This document shows, one piece after another, positions 1 through 13,364 of a DNA stretch of 64,000 bases. The notes below the pieces were generated by a model, which made no database searches, was not told where the DNA came from, and saw nothing but the letters and a program-made list of their open reading frames with translations. The stretch spans positions 3,196,001 to 3,260,000 of the forward strand of contig BSYO01000005.1 in assembly GCA_033239525.1 (NCBI GenBank). Direction: 5' to 3'. The stretch's first letter is position 1. Each line of letters opens with the position of its first letter. Source of the DNA: Nepenthes gracilis. Taxonomy: Eukaryota; Streptophyta; Magnoliopsida; Caryophyllales; Nepenthaceae. The position numbers and the translations under genes are program-made.

Positions 1-325
1 AGGTAGCTGTGGATGAGCCAATATCGACACATCAGGTGGAATCAGGAGCAAGATCGAAAGGTTTGGTAGTGAGGTGTGGGTATGAATAGTGGGAGATGTC
101 ATGAACGACGAAGGCTTGGGAAGCAAAGGAGGGTTTGCCGATGGTGAGGATTGGCGCTCGGAGACGATTCAAGGATTGGCGGATTTTGGTGAGGGATTGT
201 TGAAGCTGTACAGCAAGGTTGTTTGCATGGTGTTGTACGGACACCGCGATTTCTTTCAATTCCTATTACAATCCAGCGATAGATTCTTCGAGGGCCTTGA
301 ATCGAGTGTTCTTGACTTCTGTCAT
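1..325 (-). pseudogene. Gypsy-like gag, 5' end, broken
   Basis: The start of a retrotransposon gag frame on the minus strand. The ATG lies at 325, directly after an LTR end and a short leader of the kind seen in plant Ty3/Gypsy elements (GGTGCTCTCATTGAGAC just before the ATG). The first 19 codons are followed by two consecutive in-frame stops (TAA TAG near 267), and the same frame then reopens down to a TGA at about 32. The protein is hydrophilic and coiled-coil-like, as gag N-termini often are. The rest of the element lies beyond the left edge. It sits downstream (in the minus sense) of kinase exon 8, so it may be an insertion in the next kinase intron. The family is inferred from the leader context, not from a conserved domain. 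Confidence 0.45.
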
Positions 326-346
326 GTCTCAATGAGAGCACCAAAT

Positions 347-790
347 TGATGTATGTACCAGAGCTTTGTTCTGCAATTGGCAACAAAAACAAGAAAAGAG
401 GAGGAAATTGGGAAAGTAGAAGGGGGGACGGGAAGCTCTGACAGAAGGTAGAGGGGAAATAGAAGGGAAAAGAGGGAATTAGGGAGAATAGGGATGAGAA
501 AGGAGACCGAAATTATGTCATCTATATCCTGTAACTACAGCAGACAACTGTATATATAAAGCGTAATAACAGAATATATCCCTAACAGCTACAACAACAT
601 GGCACATGCAAGAAGAGTAAAATAAATATAAGGAAAATAATAAACTATAACTAAAATAAACTAATGGTAATCCTGGAACTTAATTGGTGGTCCAGTAGAG
701 CGGCCACTTCATAGGACAAGCGGGGTGGTTGTTGGTGGCATAGTAGTCAAATCAAGTAGGCCTGTAACAGGTCCAGAAAGCAGGAAATAT
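347..790 (-). mobile_element. LTR of a Gypsy-like element (upper end uncertain)
   Basis: Sequence upstream of the gag frame that behaves like an LTR on the minus strand. A TATA box (TTTATATATAC on the minus strand) lies near 550-560, followed by a pyrimidine-rich transcribed region and an end at about 347 before the gag leader. The 5' limit near 790 is a guess because the partner LTR is outside the window. Confidence 0.4.
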
Positions 791-1300
791 AATATGGATG
801 TTGAATCAAAATACAGTGGGCAATTAACAGGAGAAAATGCAAAACTAAGCAAATTATTTGTCTCAAAAGATTCCCATGCCTACTGTATACTAAAGTAGAT
901 AGTGTAAACCCAATCATGTACTTCATGTAATCTGTTGAAGACCTTTTTGCAAATTATTTGCATGCCTATTATATTATAGAGAAGGCCTAGTGTCTCGGTC
1001 CAATACACAGTTCTGGCCTCTTCTGGGCCTTTGTCTCCCTAGGTACGTCCAAGGTACTTGTCCTTTTCTATTGATCAATGGCATTGACTGTTCACTGGTC
1101 GGTGTGGGGGGGAAGAGAGAGAAATAGTAGTGTAGAAGACTATATGGACTACCTTCAACTCAAGTAACTGGTATGTATTAAATTTTTATTTTGTCACATA
1201 TTTTTTTGGGTTATAGTAACAATTAATATTTTAACTTCCTGTAGAAACACAATTGATCAAAAACAAATTGTAAATAGTTGTATGTTTGAATTATTTCGGA

Positions 1301-1405
1301 CCACACACACACACACAAAGTCATCTCAATGCATCTTCATTCCAGAAAGCTGTCATGAATCATGTCCAAAAGAAGCAATGAAACAACCAGATAGATAGAT
1401 AGATA
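1301..1405. repeat. two microsatellites, (CA)n and (AGAT)n
   Basis: A CA run at 1301-1317 and an AGAT run at 1389-1405, both in the intron after kinase exon 8. The rest of 791-1582 shows nothing recognisable. Confidence 0.9.
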
Positions 1406-1582
1406 CAAGCATGCACATGAATCTAATGATAAACTCAATTAAAAAAGTACATGTTAATCCATACAACAGCAAGTAATTATACCTAATAAAGCAGGAGTGA
1501 CAGAAGACCAAAGACATTTTTGTTTTACAGGAAAAAAAATAAATGCAAGAAATTACAGCTTCATATTGATCCAAATGCACAC

Positions 1583-4500
1583 CTTTCCCTTCCGATGGCT
1601 GCCAATGAGAATGAGATCTCCATCTATATTTATGCTTGTTATCACAACCTGAAATGTTATCATTTCCCTGATCACAACCTCGAGTGCTACTAAAATCTAT
1701 GCCGATTGGCATAACATTCAACCAATACTTCCAACCAAAACTTGAATTTACACATATCTAATTGAAGCTGCAAATTACTGAAAATTTACACGTCTATTTA
1801 AATACATAGATTAGAGATAATTGTTGACACCTTGAGATTTCAATAGATCCCCAAAGAAAAGTAACTTACTGCTATCGGTTGGCAGCAATTGTCATCCAAA
1901 GAGCAAATCAATAACCCACAGTTGTAGGGCCTATCCCAATGAAATAACTGCAGTTGCCAACTTATGGCAGTAAATCATGATCTACCAAAAGGTTTTTAAT
2001 GGTTGTTTCATTATCCAAACACAAACTTATATAATCTTCCAAACTTGGGCTCAGTTTTTACCTTCTTCAGTTTGTTCTTTTTCATTGAAAAACTTATGTA
2101 CAGGACTTCTGCCACCTTTTCATTTCATATGAACTTTGATTTGCTTGTAGCTTGAATCTTTTGGCAATGTTAGCTACTAGCACCTGCTTGTTGCTATTGT
2201 TGCTGCAAGGATATGTTACTGTGTGTGGGTCTATGCAGGCCAACTACCTCTCAAGGCTTAAGAATCAACACAGCATTGTAGGCTCTAGACCTCACCACTA
2301 ACTCTGCTGATCGTCATCACTATTTCCATCATTTAGGTAGGTCTTTGTTTGCAAATTCATATTCACAACCAGACTGTAGTGACCCATGACCCATCACAAA
2401 GTTGAGAACCCAATTCATAGAATCCTCACAACTTTTCTGCCTTTTTAACTTATAAATATAAATTCATTTCAACTTTTTGAGGGTTTAAATCGAGTTTTTT
2501 TTTATTTTAAATCAGCATGTCTTACCCTTTTACTGGATTTCATCGAGGTTTTTGCGTATGATCATGCATGTATAAGCTACAAGGAAATAGCAGCAGCATC
2601 CAAAGAAAAATCTTGAATTTCTTAATTGCCACATGAGATCCTAACCTTTACTGATATTGGGAGAGCTAGAAGGGCACTAGAGAATAGTTTAGAGCAGTTA
2701 CACCCACGTGCACAATTAAAAGTCTGAGAGACCTTGGAAAGGCCCCCAACTGATGAAGAGTACATGTTTCCCTCTCATTCTTTTTATTTAATCAGTCTCC
2801 ATTTTTTTTTTATTTTAGAATCATGTAACCAATTGTCACGAGTTCAAAACTTCAAATCACGGACATATTCTCTCTGAATCTAGGGGTAAGGTTGCATAGT
2901 GAAATTGCTTTTGTTGTTTTTCTCCTTCTTGGGGTGGGGGGGTCATTTTGGTATAAAGAAGCATCATACTTGAAAAGCTATAAAGAAATGGTCGGAAGTT
3001 CTTAAAGGGGCATACACTAATAATTCTTCTTATCTTTTTTTTTTCTATGTATCAAATATCAATCTTTTTTTTAATTTATAACTTTATTGTAAAAACAAAT
3101 AGTTTGGTGATTTGTAAGTACTATTTGGATAGGAATGGAGACTAGGGATATTTAAGGACTACAATATGCGTAATTGTACAATGGAACTGCAGTGAACGTG
3201 CACCACAAAAAGACCAAAAGTTAAAACGACAAGGCAAAATTGTTCCCTTTCTATTTTCTTCTTCTTTTCAATTTCCTCAAAGTGTAATTTATTAATAGAA
3301 AACTTTTATTATTTAGGTTCACCCCAGATTAGATATCAATATATCATAGCATATAAAGATTACATGTAGACATGCAACTACATCAGCTAGCACATGCTCT
3401 GTAGATGCCCTCTTTCACACGTTCTAATAAAGCATCCAATGAATTAGGGCACTTCTCACGATACCAAAACCAATGCAATGGGTTGCACTCACAAAGGCAG
3501 TTCTTTCCAGTTGAACTCTAAACAAATGTGTGTAAACTTATGCATCAAATGTGATACCCTGGGTCGGAGTCCACCATAGCAGTTGTTGTTCCCACCATAC
3601 TATTCAAGCTTACAGAAATTGACAAGATTCAGTCCCCTGAATTATAGCTATTACACCTAGTAAACAAGTTCACCACTAATCAAAGATCCTGGAAACCAAA
3701 ATGTTCCAGGCATGCAGCAAAAACATTCAGATCAGCTGCATTTGTTCCCCATTATTCAGCACAGCATTAAAAGTTTTCCACCAAATCATGTAATACAAGC
3801 GACAGTTGCTTACAAGAATCTGCATATTGGCTAATCCTAGACAGTTGTTTTTTACGTTGTAGATGGCAAGTCACCCTTGCATTGACATTTGTAGTTCAAA
3901 ACTCAGTCTTTGGGAATACTGAATCCCAATTTGTACAACAGAAATTTCATCATGGAGGAAGTAGTATAAATCTTTTGCTTACCCCCCAAAAAAATAAAAT
4001 TCTTTCTTTCTCAAACCTAAGAAGACAAATGGGAAAAGGGGGTGACATACATGTAATACCATTCTCATATCCGTGCTCAAAGGACGGAAGAGGAAATACA
4101 GTATCTATTAATCTAAAGAACATTTTGATGCATTTTAGAGGCAATTTTCAAATGTAATTGAACTCCCAATAAAAGAATTTGACAAAACCTTCGCAGGTCC
4201 AGCAGCATGAAGAATGTTGCAGGCTTCCCTACCATCTTGTTCAGATACAATCCTGAAACCACGAAATAAAGTTAACAATGGTTACTAAAATGTAAAGCAT
4301 AATATATGGAGGCTGGGATTTGAAAGGAATCTCATATTCATATTAATCACCATGGGAAACAGTTTTGTAAAACAGTAGAAACAAATTTTTTTTTTTTTTT
4401 GCTGCAACACACTTCAGAGGTTCTCATTAAAGATTAGTTTCCTACTGGCAGTCAAATTCTAGATTTAAAAAATCAAGTTAGCAAGACTTGTAATGCCTTC

Positions 4501-7500
4501 TTTCCAAAATCTTGAAGAAAAACTAGTATGATTAGAACATGGGTCATGTTGTTAGAGTTTAATGCCAAACATGATAGAGGCCCTTCTTTCCTCACCCCCC
4601 CCCATTTCAAAGTAGTTAGTTAATCAGTTTTTAGTGCTTTTCTATTACTCATTTTAGCATTTGCTCCCTTAACTCTCAATTTTAGAGATTGAATCCCAAC
4701 ACATTAGACACCAGTGCAATGTCTTCTCTATATGTTCAATTGCTACTACTTAATCCAAAAAACTGAGTTAAAGAACTAAGAGCTTGTTTGGTTGGATTGT
4801 TATGGGTGTTTTGATTGTTCCTCCCCCCTCCCCCGACAGCTAAACACTCATTTGATTTCTAATAAAAAAATGTTTTTGATGTTAGAATAATAGCAACAAC
4901 ATCACCTTTCCAAAAGCTCACAAATATGAGCTTTTCCTAAGGTCTAGTTGTTACTGTTTGTGAAATGACACAAATACCCTCTCATTTTTCATTTCTTCTT
5001 TTTCTTATATTTGTTTTTTCATTCTTTTTTATATTCCTTTTTATTTTTAGACCAAGTACGAGGTACTTCCACTGTACTTTTACTTTTCTAATTTTAAAGA
5101 AAAATAAAAAAAAGTAATCGTTTTAATTAAGTTTTATAATTTTTATGATCTATGTAATTTAGTTTTGTCATTTGAATGTATAAATGGAAGATACTATTTT
5201 TAATTTAGTGATACTTTTCTTTTAATGCATAAAAAAATAGGCAAGCGCATTTTTCTGATCATTTTAAAGTTTTTATTTTGTACCCTTTTTAAAAGAAAAT
5301 GAGAAACAAATGTATATATTAAATAAAATAACAGATGTTCTTGTTGGTGATTAAACAATTCAACAGCAACTGCTAATAACACTAGCCAAACACTATTTTT
5401 ATATTTAACAATGCTCAATAGCCAAAATAACATTGAATTCTCAACAGCTAACCAAACAGTAAATGTCTGAAGTTTCAGGGACAAACATTAAAATCATTTA
5501 GAATCAAAGAATTAAGTCATTTAAATAACATAAAGACCTGTCTTTTTCATTCCTTGACAATAAGTTGCCTGACTTTGAACAAGACAAGGGTGGTGTTTAT
5601 GTGGAAGATATTCAGACCTGAACAAGATATCTCTATCATAGAATCAGTCAGTTACATGCCAAAGGAGCTCTATTCGTGTCAAAAATGTTCTCAATTGAGT
5701 CACTATTTAGGCAGTATGGTGAGATATTCCAACTAGTTTAATTTTCCACATAAGAACCCTTGCATCCAAGATCCTCTAGTGTTTTTCACCAGCACCACCA
5801 CCCCTTGGCAATGCACCAAACATAGTAGCAGCACACTGATCTCAAGCCTGCAAGTCCAACCAGCAACACCATCTTGAGAGTTCTGAACCTATCCAAGTGA
5901 AACCACATTGCTATTGCACCTGTCATTGAGGAAACAAAGATCACCTATGAACTCCCAAGCACCAATAACCAACACTCAACCAGATCAATTCAATTGATGG
6001 TTCCCTCAATCCCTTCTTCACTCCTCATGAGTGTGCCCATATACAACAGTTGCCAACAAGACAGTTTTCTATCATATCTGAATTCTGCATGCTATCTCCA
6101 TTGATAACCTTTTATACTCGGGATATTTTCAATGAACCAAGGTGATCTTAAATCTTCTTGATTTTTATTGGTTTTTCCTTTCATTTTATTAAACAAAACA
6201 TACAGACTTTATTCATACAACTATATCTTCTAACTCTGTGCTTACTGAGACCTCTCACAATCCAATCAACTAAATTCACATTGGATTATGGTCACTTTTT
6301 ACCATTTCCTTTTTGGCTATCAACCTAGCTATCCATCCAAAATCATCTTAAACCCTCTCCTTTTACAAAGGTTATGTTAAGTCATTCTAACTATGTTGAC
6401 CCTCCTTGTTTGAAGCTTTTGAAATGGGAAATATATATATATATATATATTTAAGACTATATTGCTGCCTTTGGTAGAACTCTGCTCCTTTACCCTAGTT
6501 CAGTTTGGACACATTCTGCCACTGCCATTTTGGTGTTTCTACCTATTATCTTCCCCACTTACAATTTGTTGGCTCACACCTTCTTCATTCATATTATCTG
6601 GTTCCATTAGACTTACTATCATCTGGTTTTTGGGCCACCAAATCTGTTTCCTAATAACTTTTCAACAGCTGCTAACAGCATGTCCACAACTTCTAGAAAG
6701 ATGGCATTTCAATGTCAGATTTAATGTTGAGTGCCAACTTATGTTTGTCACGTGAAGGAAAGAGTAGAAACACAAAGGTAAAAGTAACAGACGAGGTCCA
6801 ACAAAAGATTACATAAGCCTCCAAAGCCATCGCGGGATACGCCAGACAGAATGTGTTTATGATAGCTGGCCCTTTTGTTACTAAACGGTCTGGTAACTTT
6901 CATCAAGGTCAGTAAGGCTGCAAACAGGTTGTTTTTGTATAAAGGGAAATTTTATTTCCAACACCAACTTTGAGCAAATAATAAAAATTACCAAGTAGTA
7001 TCTGTGGAGGCCCAACCAATTTAGTAACGTGATTCAGGGGTTACAGAGCCATACTAGCAGAATAACTAGATGTTCATCTCCAATATTTGTCATTTATTAG
7101 CCAATCAATAGAATGTAACTGTCTCTCTTTCAAATAAACAAGCATCTATAGTCCTAGATTACAAAGAGGAAAACAAAACAAAAAAGAGAGTAAATTCACA
7201 ATACTTTCCCAGAGATCCATAATTCTTTTTTGGTTTTTCCACTTGGGAGAAAGCTGAAAACTTTCAATCAATCACTATAATCCTAAGCAAGAAAGCACAG
7301 CAACAACAAAAGAACATAGAGATAGAGTACAACCATAAAGAAGATTCAAAGTTTAAGAACAGAATCAAAGGTAACTACCACATCTTTCAAACAGCATCAG
7401 ACAACTGTACATACCTGAAACCAGTCAACTGTTCCGCTTCAAACTGATTAGGTGTCAACATAGAAGCAACAGGGACAACCTAGTCATCAAAGACTTAAAA

Positions 7501-10500
7501 AACTTATCTCAACCAAAAGGTTAATTTTTTAATGTTATTTTAAAAAGTTTTGCATCTCTTGCATGCTAGGAGAAAAAGAATAAAAAGAAAGCCACCTTAT
7601 AGACAGTTTCATGTAAATGGTTTCAGAATTTGACGTGATATACTCCCTCAAGTTAAGCAATCCAAATGTGTACAAAGATCGAGGTTAAAGATAACATGAA
7701 GACAGAGTTTATACTGTTATATGCATAACACAGTTGAACAGCCAACTATCACAGCTTCAAAAGATATTTCTGAACAATAACAATATCATGACCTTAAATC
7801 TCACTTAGTGAAATTAGCTTGATGAATCTGTTTTGACATTCCACTCAACAACATCCTTAGAAAGTATAATTAATTATAAATATTTTTTTATTGGGTAACT
7901 CTAAGTTTTCTTATGGCTACCTCTTCCTTTCTTTTCTCCAATCATAACCGACTCATCTTTCCTCACATCACACATGCATCATGTGGCCTATATTTTAAGT
8001 TTTCGAACCACATTGAACGTTATTCCCTTATCTTTATCTCCTACAACTGTAGCTTCTAAACGTTTACATATGTCATCAACCATTATTTTATCTTTTAGTA
8101 TGATTCTACTCATCTCTCTTGGCCTGCTCATCTTTGCAACTTCCAAAAAAAAATTTCTGAATGAGGTACAATACAATAGAAAACGTGTTTTAAGAATTAA
8201 GAGTTGTTGAAACAGTGTTCATCATATTGAATTGTATTTCCTCCAATGAAACATGTGCTATTGTAAAGGAAAGGAGAAAAAGAAAAACATGACTCACCTT
8301 TTCCCGGTAAACTGACGCCAACTCTGGAGGAACATAAAACGTTCCTTCATCGCCCATCACTGGATCACAAACTAAACAATGCCAAATTTTATGAGTTCAT
8401 ACCATGATATAATATATGCACACAACAAAAGCATCTGGACCTTCTTGCAAGGAAGTTTAACAATGTATCCAGTAAAAGCACACTAAGTAGCATAACCATG
8501 TCCACCAGCAGTTGCGTGATAATGAAAACTGAGATACAAAAAGATTGTATGCTAGGAGCAAGCCAGTTGCACAACCAAAGGAGTGAAAGTATTTTTAAGA
8601 ACCTTCTCAAATGAAAAAGTATTAGCCATTGTTTTCAAATATCCCTTTAAAGATCAGTAAAAAGCCAATTAAGGCATTGCAAAAAGTTTTCCACTAATGC
8701 TGGTCTACTCTACTTTTTTCCCTACATAAACCTCAGCTGAAGCTGTTTAAATGGATTAGGGAATGAAGCTACAGGAATGCCTGATTAACAAGATGGTTGA
8801 AGAACACAAAAATATTTTCTCTGATTCTCTGATTCACATCTAGATGGTGGAGACTTTTCTAGATGTTAAGGGGCCAGGAGAAAGGAAGATCTTCATCTAA
8901 GAATATTTGGCAGGTTATCAGGATCCCCAGCACTCCTCAGTTGTTGCAGTATCCAGACTCCTTAATCAGATAATGATCAAACCAATAACTTGCCAAAAAA
9001 TAGCAATCATTACGTCAAAGGTGCTAAAGCAACTCCATGCCACCTGAAGTACTACCTAGACCCCTACTTGTATTTATTCATTCAGCAATTCTCTCCATTG
9101 TTCCAATGGAAAAAAATCATAAATTCCCACTTAATCATAAAAACAGCACCCCCCTGTAAGAATAAACCGACAACTAACAACATATTTGATTACTAGAATG
9201 GAATAAAGTAGAAATAAAATAATTATTCTCAAGAAATTGAATAAGATGGGAATACAGTTGAGAATTATTATTCCCATATATGGTTACTCATTTGGAATAA
9301 CTATGAATAAATTAAAAGTTAATTTTTTAGTATTTGGTATGTAGTAATAGTAAAAGAATAATGTAAAAATTTATACTAAAAACACGGCACCTCGATTGTA
9401 GGCTAAGGTTTCGAAGAAGCGACAAAGGAGGAGAGAACTACTTTTTTGAATGAGGGTTTCGAAGAAGGTTGGAGACAAGAGTAGACATATATGGATAGAG
9501 ACGAATAGAGCTTTGAAGAGTGATGGAGGCAAGAGAAGACGAGGGTTTCGATTAATAGATACAGAACGTATAAATAAAATATTACAAATATTGAAAATAG
9601 GAGTAAAATTGTAATATTTTTAGGATTAGTTATTTTTTGGATATAAGGAATAAATAATATCAAAGAAAATTTAGTATTTTTTATTCCTTGATTTGAAGCA
9701 ATATTTATTCCTCCGAGAATAATTATTCCGTATAATAAAATAACCAAACGTAGGAATAATTATTCCACTGGTAATAAAGTAGAAATAGAATTTCTATTTT
9801 TACCAACCAAATATACCATAATTGACTAGTGTTTTGAAGGTAAAATTAATTCAGTAGTTACCAAATTTTAGTCTTCAATCACAAGAAATTAGAGAATAGG
9901 AATTTTCCTTTTCCTTTTAACGTGCTCATTTTTGTGCATCTTGTGCTTAATTACTTACCATATACAAGCCCAGGGTTTACTGAACGTAGTTTGTTGACAA
10001 CTTCCAATACAGTATTTAAAAAAGAGACTGAACCAATATAACCTGCAAAAAACCAGACAATTACAAAGCCAGTTAGATTGGACAGGAAAATATCTGCAAA
10101 AAAAATCCATAACAGCAAATGCATCCAGGATTTTAATATATGTGAAAGCAAAACCAAAAGAAAAACAATCATATAGAGAAACCTTCACCGCCAAACAACA
10201 ACCTAAGCAAATTTATATGGTTTAGAGACATTGAAGCTACTGAATTCAAATCAATGCAGTTGTACTCAAGGCACCATTCTATGGTTTAAAAATCATTACG
10301 AGCACTGTTTTCATGTCTTCATGCCATATTTACCTTCTATCCAGTTGTTCCAGTTATCATCATCACACTAGCCATCCACCCTAACCTATGAAAGGCAGTA
10401 CCAGCTCTGGCCTATGCACAGAAGAGTGGTCTGTTCAAGTAATTTAAGATGGTTCTTTATTCTACTAGCAATAGAAACAGTACCTTCTTGTGTATCCTGG

Positions 10501-12638
10501 GGACCGAACGCAGGGATCCAATAAAACTAATAGCATATGCTCCAAGTCCAACCTTTTATCCAATTGATCATGATATGCAAGAAGATTGAGATGAAAAAGA
10601 ATGCAGAATGAATAATAGGACATTAGCGGCACATGAACCAACGTTTTGTGCTGGTGTATAATTTTCAATAGGGAAGAGCTCCCATAAAATTATCAAATGC
10701 TATAAAATTCTATATATATAGAATGCAGCTTTTTCTTGTTGTACATCTTTTCAAAAATCTGGCCCCGTTTGTCAATTCAGATTCAGAAAAATAGTCAATG
10801 AGTTTAGCATCATCCGCAATGAATGTTGCTTCTTCATCACCTGAAAAAACTTTTTTCGTCTTCATAACTTCAAAATTAAATCATTTTACAGTCACATATA
10901 CCAGAGAACCAGAGTTATAAATTTGTATCAATGGTATTGAGGATTAACCTGTCACCTCCTTGTTTCCATTCATGTTAATAACAGCTCTGACACAAAATAT
11001 TACTCATTCTCTTTAAGCGAATCCGAAGTTTGAAGAGGAGAATAATTTGAACCTAAATCCTGGCCTGTCAATGATATATACTATTCCTACAACTATGCTA
11101 CCAGAGGAATCACATCTAACTCAACAAAAGCAAAGTAGAAAAGAGCAAGACCATCATATTCAATATCATCTGTTATTCCTTTAGCATATGCAGAGCTAAG
11201 CCTTGGATAGCCATGTGTCTATGAAGAGGTTAAACAGCTTCTTTTGCCTTCAGCTTAACCCTAGAATGTGAAATTTGCCTCCAAGCTTTGAGCTTGGCAG
11301 TATAATCTACAGAGTGAAAAAGGCCGGGCGAACTCGTGAGTGTGGTTTAGTAGATTTCCCTTGCTTACCTGCTTGTCTCTTACATCTACTTGCTACACAA
11401 CATATTAAAGAGCTCTTATGACTTTTGAGTTTGGCATGGCAGAAATCTACCTACAAAGATGTAGCTTTGTTTTGGTAATCATAAAAAGTAGTTGCTATGG
11501 CCAACAACACACTACTTATTCCCTGGGGTACATAGCAAAGAACACAACATTAGATCTGATATTTCTCTCTTCCTTTCCTAGTTCCTTCTTTTTCATAGGA
11601 GTGTAGATCTATCTAGTAATACCTGTCAATAAATGAGTGTAGTACAACAAGTCATTCCCTGCAAGACCTTCTATCAAGTCCCATAATTGTTGCCCATCCA
11701 ACACTTGGCCCTTGAATGAGGGATATCCTGCAAAATCCTCACATTAATTATAATTTAACCCAACAATTTCAGTGGAATATTTTGCCTGAATACATAGAGA
11801 TTAGACATATAAAAATTAGATGGCCTCGCGTCATATGTGAGCAGTCAAAGTAGTCAACGAGAGTGAAATAAAAAAAGCAGCTTGCCTGTGTGATTTGAGA
11901 ACTGCACGGAATTGATTGGGTCAACATCATAGCCGAGTAATTGGAGAGGAAAGACCGCTGCTTTATTGCCGACGTAGCCCTAACAAGGTACAAACAGTGA
12001 AAGCGCTACAAAATCGACTTATACCAAACAAAACAAAATTTTGAACCGCAAAAACAGTTTCATTAATGAAGCACTAAATCGCTCTTTTTCTTTATTAAGT
12101 GAAGCTTTGTTCTGCATATGAATAAATTAATACCGACTCCGGAAACAAAGCAAATAAAAACTAGTACTTTTCAGAAACATGAAAAGGAACGCAAAAACAG
12201 AAAAAATCCACTTCTGCATAAGTTCTAGTTCACGCCGACCGGCGAAAATTTGCGAACTTGGCTAGAAAGCTCTATCAAGAAAATTACACCCTCATTAGCG
12301 ACCAGAACAAATTGCGCACATAATTAACATTTAGAATTGGTACATTATCACAATTCAAAATTAACAAGTGAACTTGTCTTTCCCTTCCTCATTCCTTCTT
12401 TATCGCCGTATATGATTTCAGGAACGGACAGCTTACACCAACTCATTGTCGATTTCTTTAAATTCATGGAAAAGAGCAAAACGGCAATAAACAGAAAGAG
12501 GATCAACCGAATTTACTCTCACCCAGAGATTTCACATGCACACAAAGTTTCAAATACCTGGACTGTATGAGACTGAATGCTGAGAACTCGACCAGTCTCC
12601 GACGGTAAAGCAAGCGACAGGATCGGCGGCGGCACCAT
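1583..12638 (-). CDS. SOS4: pyridoxal kinase (PfkB/ribokinase family), 3' end missing
   Basis: ATP-dependent kinase that phosphorylates pyridoxal, pyridoxine and pyridoxamine in cytosolic vitamin B6 salvage. I recognise it by close match to plant SOS4-type kinases. Eight coding exons join in frame: 12558-12638, 11886-11979, 11623-11727, 9959-10042, 8298-8371, 7415-7479, 4189-4252 and 1583-1648. They total 633 nt (211 codons). The protein begins [20 protein letters not shown]; other landmarks are [32 protein letters not shown] (about residue 123) and [14 protein letters not shown] (about 154). The family is usually near 310 residues, so about 100 residues, including the catalytic GTGD motif, should lie in exons left of the window. 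No coding damage is seen. Intron 2 has a GC donor. Introns 3-7 are long (0.8-3.2 kb) and hold MITE and SINE debris. An untranslated first exon is possible: a donor (ACAG/GTGAAT) near 12750 and an acceptor (ATTAG/ATC) near 12665. It is head-to-head with the gene at 13365. Confidence 0.93.
2836..2898 (+). mobile_element. SINE remnant, Au-like
   Basis: A fragment with the order typical of the plant Au SINE: a degenerate RNA polymerase III B-box (GAGTTCAAAAC), then an ATCACGGA-like stretch, then GGGGTAAGGTTGCATAG. It lies in kinase intron 7. The match is from memory and the copy is short. The rest of the intron (1649-4188) shows no other feature. Confidence 0.45.
4785..5458. mobile_element. MITE-like element in kinase intron 6
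   Basis: AT-rich segment bounded by imperfect inverted termini: TGTTTGGTTGG at 4785-4795 and its counterpart CTAACCAAACA at 5448-5458. Several further inverted copies of the same words lie inside. No convincing target duplication is visible, so the class (hAT or CACTA type) is open. Confidence 0.35.
6430..6450. repeat. (AT)n microsatellite
   Basis: Pure AT dinucleotide run in kinase intron 6. The rest of 5459-7414 shows nothing recognisable. Confidence 0.85.
9182..9814. mobile_element. MITE-like element in kinase intron 4
   Basis: A 633-bp AT-rich segment with inverted ends, ATATTTGATTA at the left and TACCAACCAAATAT at the right. Inner matching arms carry TAAAGTAGAAAT and GAATAATTATTCC on both sides. 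Several GAATAATTATTC palindromes recur within it. It has no transposase. No clear target duplication is seen (left flank CTAACAAC, right flank ACCATAAT). Confidence 0.5.
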
Positions 12639-13364
12639 CGCGGACTTTCTCAAGCTTCTTGATCTAATACTTCAATTACAAAATTGACCATGTAAACTCA
12701 TAAGCAGTACAAAAAAACCAAAATAAAGAAGAAAAATGATTCAATTCACCTGTAAAAGTAAGACCGTCGGAATAGAGAATAGTCAAAGGCAATCGCGAAC
12801 AGGGAGCAAGACATTCAACGAAGATGAAGATCATCTGGAGTGAATCACTGGTTTCAATACCGAGAGGAGCCCGTTACACTGCCTAAATTACGCGAATCAA
12901 AGCCGAGACGGCCTCTGCCAGGGTCGAGATGTGCGGGTGGGACCCAATAAACGGGTATCCTGCTTTGCGTATCGGCGATCGAGAATTTGTCTTGGCCCAA
13001 ATTTTTAGTAATTTTTGTTTAATTTGTGTTTTGAATAAATTTGTTGATTAATTAACGGCTTAGATCTGAGATTTTTTTAATTAGATTTAATATTTAATCT
13101 GAGCCGTTTATTTAAAATTTTAATCCAATAATATATATATTTTAAAATTTTAAATTACTAAATTTTAAATAAATAGACAGTCAAAATAAAATTTCAAAAA
13201 GAGCGTAAACTGCAGACCCTGATCTCATTTTTCGTTGTCTTACTCTGTAAGCCTCTCGTCATCACCTCTCTCTTTGGATCGGACGGCAGACAACCGGTGA
13301 GCCTTGTGCTCAAAGACGAGAGGGAGGGAGCAAGCGAGAGAAATATAAGGATGGCATCAAGAAA
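12639..13364. promoter_or_regulatory. intergenic region between two divergent genes
   Basis: A 726-bp gap between the kinase start (minus) and the saposin-like start (plus). The kinase side (12640-12960) is GC-moderate and probably contains its 5' UTR and a UTR intron. The centre (13010-13190) is very AT-rich, and the right side is a transcribed-looking purine-rich leader. The layout fits a shared or back-to-back promoter. No individual element is assigned. Confidence 0.4.
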
